A DNA stretch of 64,000 nucleotides. Origin: Straminergon stramineum. Lineage: Eukaryota > Streptophyta > Bryopsida > Hypnales > Calliergonaceae. Below are positions 37,076-49,682 of the stretch, piece by piece. The stretch lies in assembly GCA_963920665.1 (NCBI GenBank), contig OY987269.1, positions 17,486,501-17,550,500 on the forward strand, written 5' to 3'. The position numbers and the translations under genes were made by a program. Every line of letters begins with the position of its first letter. Within the stretch, counting starts at the first letter, position 1. The notes under the pieces were generated by a model. The model worked only from the letters and a program-made list of their open reading frames with translations, ran no database searches and was not told where the DNA came from.

Positions 37076-37720
37076 ATTGTTAAGAATTTAGTTATGAAGT
37101 TAAAAATGCCAATCCCAATGGTTGTAATGTTGTAATAAACAATCTACATCTTATAATTGTATTTTTATCAAAATATATTGAAAATTGAGTTAAATAAAGG
37201 ACTTCAAAGTCTATTTTAGAGTAGAGAATTCATAATTGTTTACAAACTTTGTAGGTATTTGAGGGCATGAAGAGGCTACGAGTTATTTTGAGTTCCCAAG
37301 GTGTGGGAACTCACCACGTCAGCAATACAATGTGGCACAGAAATTGCCATGTCGGAAAATAATGTTATTTGAAAAAAAATATTTGAAAAAAAATATTTTT
37401 TAATTCAGTTTGAGATTTATCAGTAATTTTTAGAAATTTTGGGAGAAACTAGTTTTTTTAATTTTTTCAAAAATTCAAAAATTCAGCCTATTATGGGCTG
37501 GTTCCCAATTTCTCACAACATAGGGAACAATACAAAGGACAACCTTGAAACAGGCTCTTGAAGCCCTCAATTCTCCTCGAATGCTAAAACTCCTCATAAC
37601 TTTCATCTCATTAATGAAAATGGAATGATTCAAAGCATTCCATGTATATAGATCTAGAACACCAATATCAAATTTTATTTCTCAAAGAAGTGATTTTTTC
37701 AGATTTTTTTTACCTCCTGG

Positions 37721-39539
37721 TATGAATGCCAATTTATCCACAATTGATAAATCATGAGCACAACCTGGGGTTTAAGTGTTTAACTAAATGAATCCTACTC
37801 TTGGGTGTTTAAGCCTGGTCAATTGTGCCTTCCAAGTAATGAATCTTTTTTCTAAGTGCCTAAATGTGTCCAAATGTACAAGAATCACTCAATCTATGTC
37901 CAAGGTCAACAATTGGCTGAATGGATGAGGCCGTTGTAGTTTTTGGTGTCGCTCATGTCAAAGAGGAACTAACCTCAAATACTTCTAGAGCATTCCTTGC
38001 CCTTTCTAAAAACATAAAACTCGACCCTATTCAACTCTCCAAGCCCAAGTTATGGGCAGATGAAGTTTGACTACTACTTAGTTCATCAAACTTCATCCAC
38101 CATTTAAGTCTAGTTACCTAATTCAGAATGACTTGAAATTTCCTGGAGTAGTTTAGGGGACTTGTCTCTATCTAATTTTGTTATTTGGTCCTAATTTGAA
38201 ACTTCTATGAATTGTTCATCCAATCCTAAGCTAAACTTCATCCTTCTTTATCTTCTTGGGGTTTTTTCGAGTTCTCTCTTAATTGAAGGGGTCTTATGAG
38301 CTCTTCTTAACCTATCTTACAAGCCCATGGTCCTAACTCCCCTACTTGACTTCAACCTTCTAAGTTTGTTTCGATTTTCCTCAAAGTTTAGGTTTCAGCG
38401 AACTTCCACCTATTTTCTTTTTTTAGAAATTTTATACTTTTCCCTTGTAGAACCAAACTTAAGCTTTCTGAATTGGTAAGACACTTGCTAATATGACATC
38501 CTACTAAAAGTTCTTGATGGATGAAGTTTGACTATTAGTCTGCACTTAAAACTTCATCCGCTAATTCCTTTAAGTCTAAAACTCAAATTCAACTCTTTCT
38601 TTTGCCCCCGGACTCTAATTGATAGCTTTTCCTGAATTCCCTCAATTCGTCCCCAAATTTTATGTCTAACTATTTTTCATCCAAATTAAGTCCTAACCTT
38701 CATCCGGTGATAACTTTCTTGTTTCTACTCCGATTTGGGCGTGTCTTAGGTTTTTGGAAAGCTAAAAACCTCTTCTCTAGGTTTCTAACTTCAAAAATGA
38801 CCTGACCTCTAGCCTTAGGGGTCTGACTTAGGGATAGGCCTCGGCCTAAGTTAGTAACTGCTAATTAGGCGAATTGAAAAGGTTAAGGGGGGGTTGTTTC
38901 ATACCTCAAAGTTAATGTCATTGACCATGCCTCCCGGGAGTTCCTCCTCCACCATGAATTCCCTTAATACGATGCAATGGACTGCCATTTTAATAATATA
39001 GTAAGTTCATACAAAGTTTTGCTCATTGGCTTCCTTCTATTTCTTTCCCTCCCTCTTCTTTTCCTTCTATACTATTTTTCTTACATCCTAAAGTTGGCTC
39101 AGCTACCCTCATTTCTACTTAAGGTAGATACACCCGAAAGTGCCAAAAGTTGGTACTGTGCATTGTTACTATTATTGGCCTAATTAGATATTTATATTTC
39201 CTTATTGGCAAGAGAAAGGAGGTTCCAATGTACCAAAGAACACCTCATTTGGATATTATATGCAAAAGTTATTTATAGTCAAAGTTTGTTTCTAAAAGTG
39301 CTCTATGCAAATAGGTACATAAGTGAATTTAGGAATGTTCACCTGCTATAGATGGCGCTTTTAGACACATGGCAATTTTGGGAGTACCCACTATACGAGG
39401 CTAATTAAGGACGCGTCATTCCTTCTTACAATGTTGACTTACCTCTTACTACTATTCTTCCCAAGATTACCTTTCTACCATCGTTCCATTGGTTTAGGGG
39501 ATTCCCCTTCCAACCCTTTCTCCCTCGGCTTTTTCCTAC
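37721..39539. other. Repeat-derived stretch, no gene seen
   Basis: It contains 'gatgaagtttgacta' at about 38060 and 38520, each followed by 'aaacttcatcc' and 'tttaagtct', suggesting an old duplication with a period of about 460 bp. Open frames are short. Confidence 0.4.
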
Positions 39540-39762
39540 CACTATAAGAGAAAGGGTTATTCTCCGTGAGTTTTTAAGTATAGTCCTAGACATAAGATTT
39601 TAAGTAATGACCCTTTAAAGAGATTTTCAATAAAAATTTACTAGAAATACATGTGTTTTTAGTAAATTTTTATTGAAAACCTCCTTAAAGGTCATTACTT
39701 AAATTCTTATGTCTAGGACTATACTTAAAAACTCACTTAAAATGTCCTTTTCTCTTATAGTG
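39540..39762. mobile_element. CACTA-type foldback MITE 3
   Basis: A 223-bp palindrome beginning CACTATAAGAGAAAGG and ending CCTTTTCTCTTATAGTG, with arms of about 100 bp. Flanks are TAC and TAT, a probable 3-bp duplication with one change. Confidence 0.82.
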
Positions 39763-42598
39763 TATTTAACCTTAAGTGGCCTTCATCTTCATGTCATTAT
39801 CTTTACTTCTCCTACTTGGGTTATGTTCCTACATTCTTGTCCTTTTGGCTCCTTTCCTTGCTTGTTTTGTGAGAGATGGGGAGTTGGCTTCCCTGCTTCG
39901 GTGCTTGTTAGAAGAAGGTTTACATTGACCTTGCCCTCTCCTCCTCTATAATTTCCCTATTTCCCGTCTCTAATCTCCCACTTTCCCTTCTAATTTCACT
40001 CTCCCTTCCTAATTGTCCACTCTCCCCTCCCTAGACTCCTGTAATGTAGATTTTGCCCATTCTACAAAACCCAGGGAAATATAGTATAGGGGGGTAATTC
40101 CTAAGGAAAGGTCAATAAGTCTAACATTTGCGTGACTAAGGTCACTCGTTTTCGTATTTTGAATATTTATCTATTTTGTTTTACGTTTTGTTTTAGAGTT
40201 TTAACAAAGAAACCCACACTTTTAGTGAAATAGTCTTAGTCCATCCCAAATGTTATTTATAATAGACTCCATGTATGCAGTCCCAATCCTATATAGTATG
40301 CTTTTGGCTCGTGGCAAATCCTCTTGTCAATTCCTCAGGTTTGATCAATTTGTCTTGACAATGCATGCACTATCAACGTAATCAAATGCACCAAGGTATA
40401 TATTTAAAATATAATAAAATTTTAGGAAAATTATTCATTATTTTATTTCCTCTTTATTTTCCCTCTTCTAATCCGTACTATATTATTAGCCTAATTGCTA
40501 ATTTATTATGCCAATATCAAATCCGTATTATCTATCCATTTGCTCAGTATGCAAAGCATGAAAAGTTTAGAATTTTATTCCTCTTTTAGTTGATTTATTC
40601 TTCACGTCAGCCCCATAGCTTTAGCTTTTCCAATCGATTTGTCTTTCGCTTTATCCAAACTTTACTTAAATCATTTCGTCAAGACCATAGACAATTACTA
40701 CACGACTACTAGTCCAAGCACCTATGACCGTGCACTCTAGGACTTATGGCCGTAATCAATTTGTCTTTCAATACTGGCTACTTGCTTATCCACTTGACAC
40801 GACTAAAGATACCAATATTGTAACTCAGTCAATTAGCTTTATGACTTCTAGCTACTAAGTCAACTTATCAACTTCAACTTACTAGGATCAGTTCAATGAC
40901 TCACTGTCAATTTGATCTTGCAGGGAATTCTTCCATTATTAGAATTGATTTCCATGTTGAATTGCTCTAGTTAATTTGCTTTAACTCTACACCGAGAGAC
41001 TATTAAACTTCACTATTTCATCTCTCAAGACAATTTGATATGGAGAAATCAACCCAAGTTATAACCACTTCTAAATTCTAGTCTAATCATTCCATTGAAC
41101 ATACAGCTTCATTCGAGACCACACATTATCTGGATAATTTGACCAACACAGTTTTCTATTTAAACTAAGCTAATCAACTAGTCATTCTTGCTTACACAAT
41201 TTACACAAGCAAATTGACATCCAAACATTACCCACATCTGAGACATACGCAATTCATTGGTTAATTGATCACCAAATTTGCTACAATTAGACAACATCAA
41301 ATATTCGATTTCCACACCCACCACGCATTTACATAATTCATTAGTACAATTAATCCATAATACAGTGATAAGAATTCATCGATTCTATCAAGCAATTAGA
41401 TTTGCAATTTCTTATACACAACTTGCAATTTTAAATTGGATATCTGCCAATTCAACAATCAATTTTATAATTAGATCTAACCAGTGATACACTCCCGGTA
41501 ATCCAGTAGACAACTTGATCAATTCGGTACTCGAATTACTGGACAAGTTGATTCACAAACTTACACTAGTTTCCATAGTTCATAGCGACTACTCGCTCAA
41601 TTAAAAATACAAATCCAGAATCAATTAATTAGTTACATCAACAATCATGTACAAACTAGCAATTCGACTCAATGCACAATTCACAATTAGTCTCACTTAA
41701 ATTATTCGATAATCAATTAGCTCACTGTTATTTGCTTAATATTCAATCAGTTAAACAAGCTAAGACAACTGGAATAAATTGATCAATCTGTAATTTCCAC
41801 AGACACAACAATACAAACAACTTGACTAAACTTGCACAAACAGATATTCACAACAAAAGCTTAATTTGACTTGATATGCACAACTGGGATAACCTCCCGT
41901 GCTTACATAGTCAATTTAACTTACTACACCAAGCTCACCACCCGTGAGAAGGAATCCACCAGAGAAATTGACACACAGTCAATTTGAAAGAAATATACAA
42001 TTTATATTAATAGTAGTGGCGACAAATTGTTTGAGCAACTAAAAACTTGAGCATTTGACTCTACATACAAGGTAAGAGTGAAAAATGAGCTACTCAACAT
42101 TTGGACATATAGTCTTCAAAAAGACAAAGTGAAGGATTACATCTTTTCACTTGAAAATGTGCATCAAGCTATTAAACTACTTCAAATCCTAGCCTATTAA
42201 ACCTGTTTATATCTTTCTATGTGCCTATTAGCTTTCCATATGACGTATTGGTCTAATTATCATCCTCCAAGGGAAATTAGACTAAATCTACACCCTGTTT
42301 TTACTGGTAAGGCTAAAATAGACAAAAATTGAAAAATTGAAGTAACTACAACTCCCAAATGGCACCTTTGTTGGACTTCTAGTAGTCCTCCCTGACTCCT
42401 GCTTTGGTACCTGTTTGTTGCGATATTTGCTCGCTAAGGGGGCCTAGTGGCTACTAGAGTGTTTGACTTGGGCTGGGTCTTTTTTTTTTCTTATATTTTT
42501 GGTGATTTTTGTTCTAGTAGAGGCAGAGAGTGTACCTTGGGATTAGTGGGACATATGGATGCATATGATTGACCGAGGATGATTCACTCCCTTCTCCG
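39763..42598. other. AATT-rich low-complexity stretch without genes
   Basis: From about 40600 to 42000 the sequence is dense in short variants of 'caatttg', 'aattgac', 'caacttg' and 'aattag', unlike the A/T homopolymer texture of neighbouring repeats. No clear period, coding frame or terminal repeat is visible. Confidence 0.4.
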
Positions 42599-42879
42599 CA
42601 CTACAAGAAAACATGTGTTTTATGACTACAAAAATATGACTGAGGATGACTGGGGACTACTCGCAGTCATATTTTTGGAGGCCAATTCTTTGAAAAAAAA
42701 TATGACTGCAAATATGATTGTTAGTCATATTTTGGTCTTGTACATTGTGGGCGTATAGTATACGTTTGTTGGGAACGCCAAAATACCTCATAGAGCTTCA
42801 CAGGGAATATGTTTGGAGAACGCACAGTCATATTTATTAGTCATATTCTTGCATCAATCATATTTTGTAGTCATATTTT

Positions 42880-43350
42880 TATGATAGTCACATTTTTTTT
42901 CTTTGGGATAACTTGAAGAAAATTTGGGCGGGAAATATATTTGGAGAGCGTTAAATCATATTTGCCAGTCATAATTTCACTTTAATCATATTTTGCAGTT
43001 ATATTTTTGACTCAGTCATATTTTATAATCATATTTTTATGATAGTCAAATTTTTTTTCTTTTGGGCAACTTAAAGAAAATTTGGACAGGGAATATATTT
43101 GGAGAGTGCTAAATCATATTTGCTAGTCATAATTTCACTTTAGTCATACTTTGCAGTTATATTTTTCAATCAGTCATATTTTTCAATCATATTTTTATAA
43201 TAGTCACATTTTTTCTTTTGGGGCAGCTTGAAGAAAATTTGAGCGAGAAATATATTTGAAGAGTACTAAATCATATTTGCTAGACAATTATAATTTCACT
43301 TTAGTCATATTTTGTAAACACATTTTTTTGGTAGTTATTTTTTTTCCTTT
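42880..43350. repeat. ~157-bp subterminal tandem repeat, three copies
   Basis: Corresponding units ('cttgaagaaaatttg', then 'aatatatttggagag') start at about 42911, 43069 and 43226. Each unit carries several copies of 'agtcatattt'. It is part of the CACTA left subterminal region. Confidence 0.8.
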
Positions 43351-44757
43351 GGTAGGAGCCTAAGAAAAAGATTGGCAATCTAACATGGGTCTTTTATATT
43401 TTGCCCCTAGAAGCCATTCTTTGGAATGAAGGCATGACTTTGTTTAATACCTATTAAAATAATTTTTTTTTTGTATGATGTGTCTATTACAGAATTAATG
43501 TTCAAATAATTTGGGATGACACATGTTTATATTTCAATTAATATATTTAAAATTTTCATAGGAATTAAAAAAGGAGTAGAGAGGAATAAAATAATTAATA
43601 ATAGAAAATAATCAATTTTTATTCGAGTATTTAAAGAAAAATTAGAGAGGAATAAAAGCCTATGGACAAACCAAAGCACCAAAGTGGGATTAAGCCTAAG
43701 AATCCAAGATAGAAACCAACCTTGCCTTGACTCACTATTGGAACTTGCTATGGAATTAGCTAATTATGATAATTGATTATGATGGCTAATGCGAAGCGAA
43801 ATCTAATGCATTTAAACTTGTGATGTAGATTGAAGGCTATAGAGTTTAGAAAAATTACTTGAATATTGGGAAAAATCTAATCTAAGAAGAAGAAAGAAAA
43901 GTGAAAAAAATTCATGCCTTAGTGGCCTTGGAGCAAGAGTAAGTGAAGAGTGCGATTTGTGTTCAGAGTCTTTAAGTGTTCGAAGAAGAAGCATAGGTTC
44001 CAAGTTGCTAGTCCAAGCTTTGGACATGGTTAGGAAACTAATATGACCTCTTTATAGGGATTTGACCATGTATTAAACAAAGATTGTTGATTATAATACA
44101 CATAGTTGATCAAATGAAGTTTTCAAATTTTAAGTAGATATTTAGTTAGCACTTATAAGATTAATGTTAGTACAATTGTTTCATTCCTAGAGTAATTAGA
44201 AATCAATTAGTAGTAGTAGAAGTCAAAGATTGAAATTCTAAACTATCCCAAAAAATAAAGTAAAAAAACAAAAAAAGTAAAAAAAGAAACTTGAAATTTA
44301 GTGATATTTAGAATCCAATTTTGAAAATATGAATGAATTTAGAATTATTGGCTAAGAGAAAATGTTGGATGAAATCTTGAAGGATAAATTAGAAACAAAC
44401 CTTCATCCATCTATATTTTTTTGCTAAAAATATTTCATGATAAATATCTTTACGATTTTAGAATAGGCCTGCAACATTCTACAACTTAAACTAACAAATT
44501 TTTAAATTTCTCAACTAGGATTTGGAAATCTAGAGTTTTAATCTAGATTGGCCAAAACCATCTAAAACCTCTAAATTTTAGAGTTTCAGTGTGTTTTAGA
44601 TTAGATGTGAACTACTTACAGTTTATCATTAGAAAAAAAATTGTTCATTGCTTAGAATACCCATTGAACAATATTTAAATATCCAACTTAGGATTTGAAG
44701 CCCAACAACAAAAAAATATAGTTGTGTTTGTTTTATATCAAGGATATAGATAAAACA

Positions 44758-44759
<2 letters not shown>

Positions 44760-44794
<35 letters not shown>
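44760..44794. repeat. (AT)n microsatellite
   Basis: About 17 uninterrupted AT units in the interior of the CACTA element. Confidence 0.95.
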
Positions 44795-44796
<2 letters not shown>

Positions 44797-45071
44797 TGTA
44801 TTGAAGTTTGCCTCTTTTTTAGAAAGGTTCTTTGCAATGTCATATAAGCCGTATTTATAGAGCCATTTTTAGAAGTTACAAAATTTTTTGCCATAACTAT
44901 AGGTGCTTAAGGCCTTGTAACTTCCCTTTAGACATTTTGTAAAGTTGTATTGCAACATACATCCACTTTGTAGCAAATTTTGTTGTTAAAATAGCTTAGT
45001 TGCTTAGTATAGTCTTATTTATTGACTTGCATGACTACATCAAGTCACATGACTAGAGTAAGTCATGTACA

Positions 45072-45155
45072 TAACTAGGGTTTTAAAACCCTAACTGCCA
45101 CTTCTATGTAGCCGCCATCGATTTAGGATTTTGAAACCCTAGCCGCCATTTTTTT
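45072..45155 (+). promoter_or_regulatory. Telo-box-bearing, leader-like block inside the CACTA element
   Basis: Two telo-box-like motifs, AAACCCTAA near 45087 and AAACCCTAG near 45135, each followed shortly by a 'ccgcca'-type motif, lie next to a palindromic 'agggttttaaaaccct'. Such motifs are common in plant promoters and leaders of ribosomal and cell-growth genes. A T/C-rich tract follows at once. A captured host leader is inference. Confidence 0.35.
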
Positions 45156-45960
45156 TTCTTCTTTGTTTTTTGTTGCCTCTTACGTTTTGCTTCTTGTTGT
45201 TTTTTAGCTCTTGGTTCTTCTTGCTATCTAGTCCTTACTTTTTGTTTCTTCTTGGTTCTTGATTTTTGCTTCTAGTTTCTTCTTGTTACCTCCTAATTCT
45301 TGCTATCTAGTTCTTACTTTTTGTTGTTTTTTAGTTCTTGATCTTTGCTTCTAGTTTCTTCTTGTTACCTATTAATTTTTGCTTCCTAGTTCTTACTTCT
45401 TGTTCCTTTTTCGTTCTTGATTCTTGTTTGTAGTTTCTTCTTGTTACCTCTTAATTCTTGCTTCCTATTTCTCATTTTTGTTCCTTCTTAGTTCTTGATT
45501 CTTGTTTATAGTTTCTTCTTGTTATTTCTTAATTCTTGCTTCTTAGTTCCTACTTCTTTTGTTTCTTAGATCTTGATTCTTACTTCTAGTTTCTTCTTGT
45601 TACATCATAATTCTTGCTTCCTAGTTCCTCTTTTTTTTGCTTCTTAGTTCTTAATTCTAGTTTCTTCTTGTTACATCTTAATTCTTGCTTCCTAGTTCTT
45701 GTCTCTTGTTGTCTCCTAATTCTTACTTTTAATTTCTTCTTGATTCGTTTTAACTTATGTTTCTTGTTTGTTTTTAATTCTTGTTTTTTCATGTTATTTA
45801 TTGCATTTTATTGCATCTTAAATTGTATTTTTTGTTGCTTCTTGTTGCATCTTAGTTCTTTCTTATTATTATTATTTATTGCATCTTAAATTATATTTCT
45901 TGTTGCTTCTTGTTTCATCTTAATTCTTCCTTTTTCTTGCTTATTATTACCTCTTAACAC
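45150..45960. repeat. Pyrimidine-rich degenerate tandem repeat
   Basis: Plus-strand units of about 60-75 bp built from 'ttcttgcttcctagttctta' and 'agtttcttcttgtta' recur at least ten times with drift. Open frames on both strands (a Phe/Leu-rich one on plus, a Lys/Arg-rich one on minus) are a by-product of the C/T bias. Confidence 0.75.
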
Positions 45961-46699
45961 TTTCCACTTCTAGTTCTTATTCCCTTTATCACTATTGTTA
46001 TTCTTTCTTCTTATTTATTTGCGATTTCTAAAGATATAGTGGTTATGAATTTTTCTTACTTTAAACTTGTGCTTCATATTTTTTGTTGCCTTAAATCTTT
46101 GAAAGTTGAGTTATATTGTTCATTCACTAAAAATTAATCTCTTTCATTGTATATGTAGGCACTTAAAGCTAGAATAAAGTTATCGGAGGCTACTTACAAC
46201 ACTTGAGAAGCAACTTCTTCAAATTTCTGTAAGAAATATAGGTCCTAGAGCTTATAGGAATATACACTTACAGAGTGTCATTGTCATATGTTTTGTGTTA
46301 GTGACTAATAAATGCCATTGAAAAGAGTCACATTTTTTATTGCATTTTCTCTCTTTAATATGATTGTCTCTTATGCATTTCAAAAATCATATGTACTCAA
46401 TTTTTATTGGATGGAGTCATTTACTTAGATGCTAAACCATGTTGATGCATGATTGCAACACCTCAAGTCAATTTAGAATGTATGGAATGTGATTGTAGTT
46501 TATGACAAAAGCTACTATAAACCTCAAGTCATTCCAATTACAAATATTACTTGCTTGAGTTATATTTTGTAATATATCTTAGCCAAAATATGACTCGTTG
46601 TAGTTATATAATGTTTACAATCATGTTAATAATGTGACTCTATACTTTTAAAATTATGACTACATTTAATTATAAAATTACAAGTAATATTCCATGTGA

Positions 46700-47200
46700 A
46701 CTACTACATGAGCTAAAATATAACTTACATTAGTCATATTTTACATCAATAAAAAATATGACTTATGAAGGTCATATTCCATATCAAGAAAAAATTTATG
46801 ACTTTCTAGAGTCATTTTTACATCAACATGTAGAGCATATGACTCATGAAAGTCATTTTTCATATTGACAAAAAATATGACTCACGAGAGTTATTTTTCA
46901 CATCAACCAAAAATATGACCCACTAGAGTCATTTTTACATCAACATGTAAAGAATATGATTCATGAGAGTCATTTTTCACATCGACAAAAAATATGACTC
47001 ATGAGAGTCATTTTTCACATCAACCAAAAATATGATTCATAGAAGTCATATTCCATGTTAGTCAAAAATATGACTACATAGAATCATATGCCACATGAAT
47101 CAAAATATGACTCGACGTAGTCATATTCCACGTCGGCCAAAAATATGACCACATGGAGTCATATGCCACATAGACTTTTTTTTTTTTTTGCTCGGGCAGT
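46700..47200. repeat. Right subterminal array of the CACTA element
   Basis: Units of roughly 45-50 bp ('aaatatgactcatgagagtcatttttcacatcaac') repeat about ten times, each containing the inverted pair 'atgact' and 'agtcat'. The arrangement mirrors the left subterminal region in the opposite orientation. Confidence 0.75.
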
Positions 47201-47445
47201 TCAAGGAAAAGTCAAGACTCCAAGGATAGTCAACACATATGCCACATAGGCAATATATGGCTAAGTATACCCCTAATACAAATGACTACAAATATGACTC
47301 ATGAAAAATTTGACTAGTTGATAATGACTAGACCTAGTCATATCACGCATCATCTACAGTGTTTTCTACCTAAGTCATATTTTGAGATTTTATGACTCAT
47401 TGAAGTCATTTTTTGCAGTCATAAAACACCCGTTTTGTTGTAGTG

Positions 47446-47758
47446 TCGGTTGTTTCTAACACTCAAATCAACCTCTACTTCCCATTTTTATTTTTTAGAT
47501 GCTAAACTTTATTTTTTCCCAAATGTGTTTTGGAAACCAAAATTTGTATAAAAAGATCATAGGAGGTTAAGATTTATCCACGAAAGGACCTTAACACACA
47601 ACTAAGACTTTTCTAACCCAAGAGGGTTCAAAACTTTGCCATGGGTTGTAATTTTAACACACAACTAAGACTCATTAACCTTTAGGAGGTTCAAAGTTTT
47701 GTTGTCATGGCCAAACCCACCAACTTTCACACCCTTTTGGCTCCCTCTAGGAACCACT
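47446..47758. other. Short spacer between the CACTA element and LTR-like repeat copy 2
   Basis: It contains two related phrases ('acacacaactaagact', then 'gttcaaa(a/g)(c/t)ttt') about 60 bp apart, and the phrase 'gttcaaagctttgcc' also occurs just upstream of the first LTR-like copy near 29255. The LTR-like repeat may therefore extend further left than I have drawn it. Confidence 0.4.
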
Positions 47759-49471
47759 GTGTTAGTATCGAGGGACAAAAAGACACTTGAGACCCAATGT
47801 TTAACTATACAAGGTTAGTACAATAACAAACTTGATCTACATGCCCCCCAAAGCGGCATCGCTAGGTCATATGGGGTTTTACTGTAGAGTTAGTATAAGG
47901 ACAAGACGTGAAGGGGAACCAAGTTACCTCTCAAAGAATACACGAAACCATGGTCTCTCAACATCAAGATAAAAGTGAACTCTCAAGCCTCCAAAGACTT
48001 GGAAAAGTTAGTATAAAGAATGCAAGGTGCAAGAGACCCCAAAAGACCTCACGAGGCTTGAAAAATAACAACGGGCCAAAAGTGCCCAAAAAACACCGCT
48101 CCAAGGTTTGTAGCTAAAAATGCCGCAAATCCAACATAAGTTGAACCAAATGGACCCAAATAAAACAAATGGGGTTTGTGAGAGAAGAGAAGGGGTGCCC
48201 TTTCATACTCTTTTCAAGGAACCTACCTCCTCTCATTCATCTAAGGTAACCCTATCACTTTGGATTTCCATCCTCATCCTTAAAGGTTTTCATCCTTTGT
48301 AGGTCCGTAAACCTAAATTTTGGAGATTAACTCCAAATCACAAACTAATTGTGTTGTTGGCTTTGGAAGGCCATTTTTAGTCTAGATGTAATGGTCACCA
48401 TTTTTCCTAACTCCAAAATCTCAAGGAAACCTAGCTCTAACTTAACACCAAAATTGAGTAAAAACCCAAATTTTGGAGTTTGATTTTTATGGCAAAAGTA
48501 ACTAGCCTAGGCTCTTAATTAGGTATGGTGGAGTAAGAAAAGACCTATCTTCAACCTCATTCTGCTTCCATATACTCTCGCTCCGCTAATCAACTCCGCC
48601 GTAATCTTTAATTTATGTCGGTTGTCAGAGAAACTCGCAGGTTTGGATACTTCTGACTATCAAAATGTCTTGAAACTTGTTAAGGCGGCTTATTCACATA
48701 AAAAATCTAGTCTAATTTTAGTGAGATTTTACTACCACCTAAGTAATTTTTAGGAATTTTCCATCATAGGTTTTAATAGTTGACCGTCTGAAAAGGCATC
48801 TTTTGACTATCAGAAAGTTCTGAAATTTTTTGTGGGACCTCTCATGGAATCCCACAACACATATATAGGTTCATATTTTTACTCTAAACATCGACCTAGA
48901 GGGGATAAAATCCACCCTCTCGTTTAAATATCGGCGATCGAGGAATCTTTAACACTAAAAGGAATCTTGGCAAACCGACTTTGTCGTTGAGTTTCGGGCA
49001 TGATTTTAACCCAAAGTCATCGTCCTTTGGCTGTAAATTCCTCTACGATTCCATCTTAGTATTTTTAACTCCTACAAGCCAACAATTGGGATTTTGCTAT
49101 TCCATCAATGGAATGGGGAAACTGGAACCTATCGCTAGAAATTGACCTAAATATCTCACTAAGATTTCCTTGACCAATTTTAGCCTAGAAATATAGCTTT
49201 CATGCGGAGTTTGAATCAAGTGTGTCAATAATACATAATCTATCAATTTATCATGGTTAGTCGGATTTTAACCTATATACAAATCATGATTTGGAACATT
49301 CTAGCTATAATATTCTAATTCTAGAACAAATATTATATTGGTACGTAATACATCTATTTTGGTTCTATACTCTTTGGGGGGCTTTTTGTATATAAAACTA
49401 CACTCAAAATAACAAAATACGAAAAAAAGAAAATAGTGAGTTCTCGGTGATGAATTGGGGGCTCACACCTC
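47759..49471 (+). mobile_element. LTR-like dispersed repeat, copy 2
   Basis: Begins TGTTAGTA and ends GGGGCTCACA with CC following. It is homologous to 29401-31064 but diverged, with the TATA-like motif altered to 'ttcatact'. The sequence immediately to its right (49475-49678) is the right-hand part of a family A element in minus orientation, so this copy probably inserted into or next to that element. I find no matching target duplication. Confidence 0.55.
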
Positions 49472-49474
49472 GGC

Positions 49475-49678
49475 TACCTACTAAGCAATGAAAATGACAT
49501 ATCATACAATAACTTTTTAATCGTGTAGCTGAAAGCTATGAAAATTGTTGTGCCTTAAAGCTACTCTTCATGCACATCTTGTGTGAAAATTTCAAAGAAA
49601 ATAAAATAAAAATTCAATTCATAGTGAGCTGCTCCCAATTGCTATGTTGCTAATAAATGAAATTTGGGCATTTAGGGG
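49475..49678 (-). mobile_element. Truncated family A element
   Basis: It matches the last ~220 bp of the copy at 55285-56213 ('aagcaatgaaaa', 'gtgtgaaaatttcaaagaaaa', 'ccaattgctatgttgc') and ends at the intact terminus ATTTAGGGG before TTAA 49679-49682. Its other half is absent on the far side of the LTR-like repeat as far as I can see. Confidence 0.65.
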
Positions 49679-49682
49679 TTAA

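Larger units (their letters stand above)
36375..37720 (-). mobile_element. Interrupted, degraded copy of family A
   Basis: Segments 36375-36445, 36835-37235 and about 37560-37720 match successive parts of the full copy at 55285-56213 ('caaatcatttggaatta', 'agagaatgattcaaaatact', 'ttgagttaaataaagg', 'cataactttcatctca'). Foreign sequence separates them: a ~390-bp repeat at 36445-36830, a CACTA foldback at 36860-37075, and about 300 bp at 37240-37550. It has no intact ends. Confidence 0.6.
42599..47445. mobile_element. 4.85-kb non-autonomous CACTA (En/Spm-type) element
   Basis: The left end reads CACTACAAGAAAACATGTGT and the inverted right end reads CACTACAACAAAACGGGTGT; both continue into 'tttatgact(a/g)c'. 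Subterminal regions are packed with the motif 'gtcatattt' on the left (42640-43340) and its complement 'aaatatgac' on the right (46700-47400), as expected for CACTA transposase binding arrays. The 3-bp flanks are CCG and TCG, an imperfect duplication. No transposase is found inside. The interior has a 5'-leader-like block with telo-box motifs, a pyrimidine-rich tandem array and an (AT)n run, so the core may be captured or filler sequence. Confidence 0.85.

Noticed and set aside
45586..45889. Two overlapping open frames (Phe/Leu-rich plus, Lys/Arg-rich minus)
   Set aside because: Both follow from the C/T-rich tandem repeat and are not genes.
42640..47400. Regularly spaced repeats that might look like a CRISPR array
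   Set aside because: They are imperfect subterminal repeats of a CACTA element in a plant genome, with no unique spacers.
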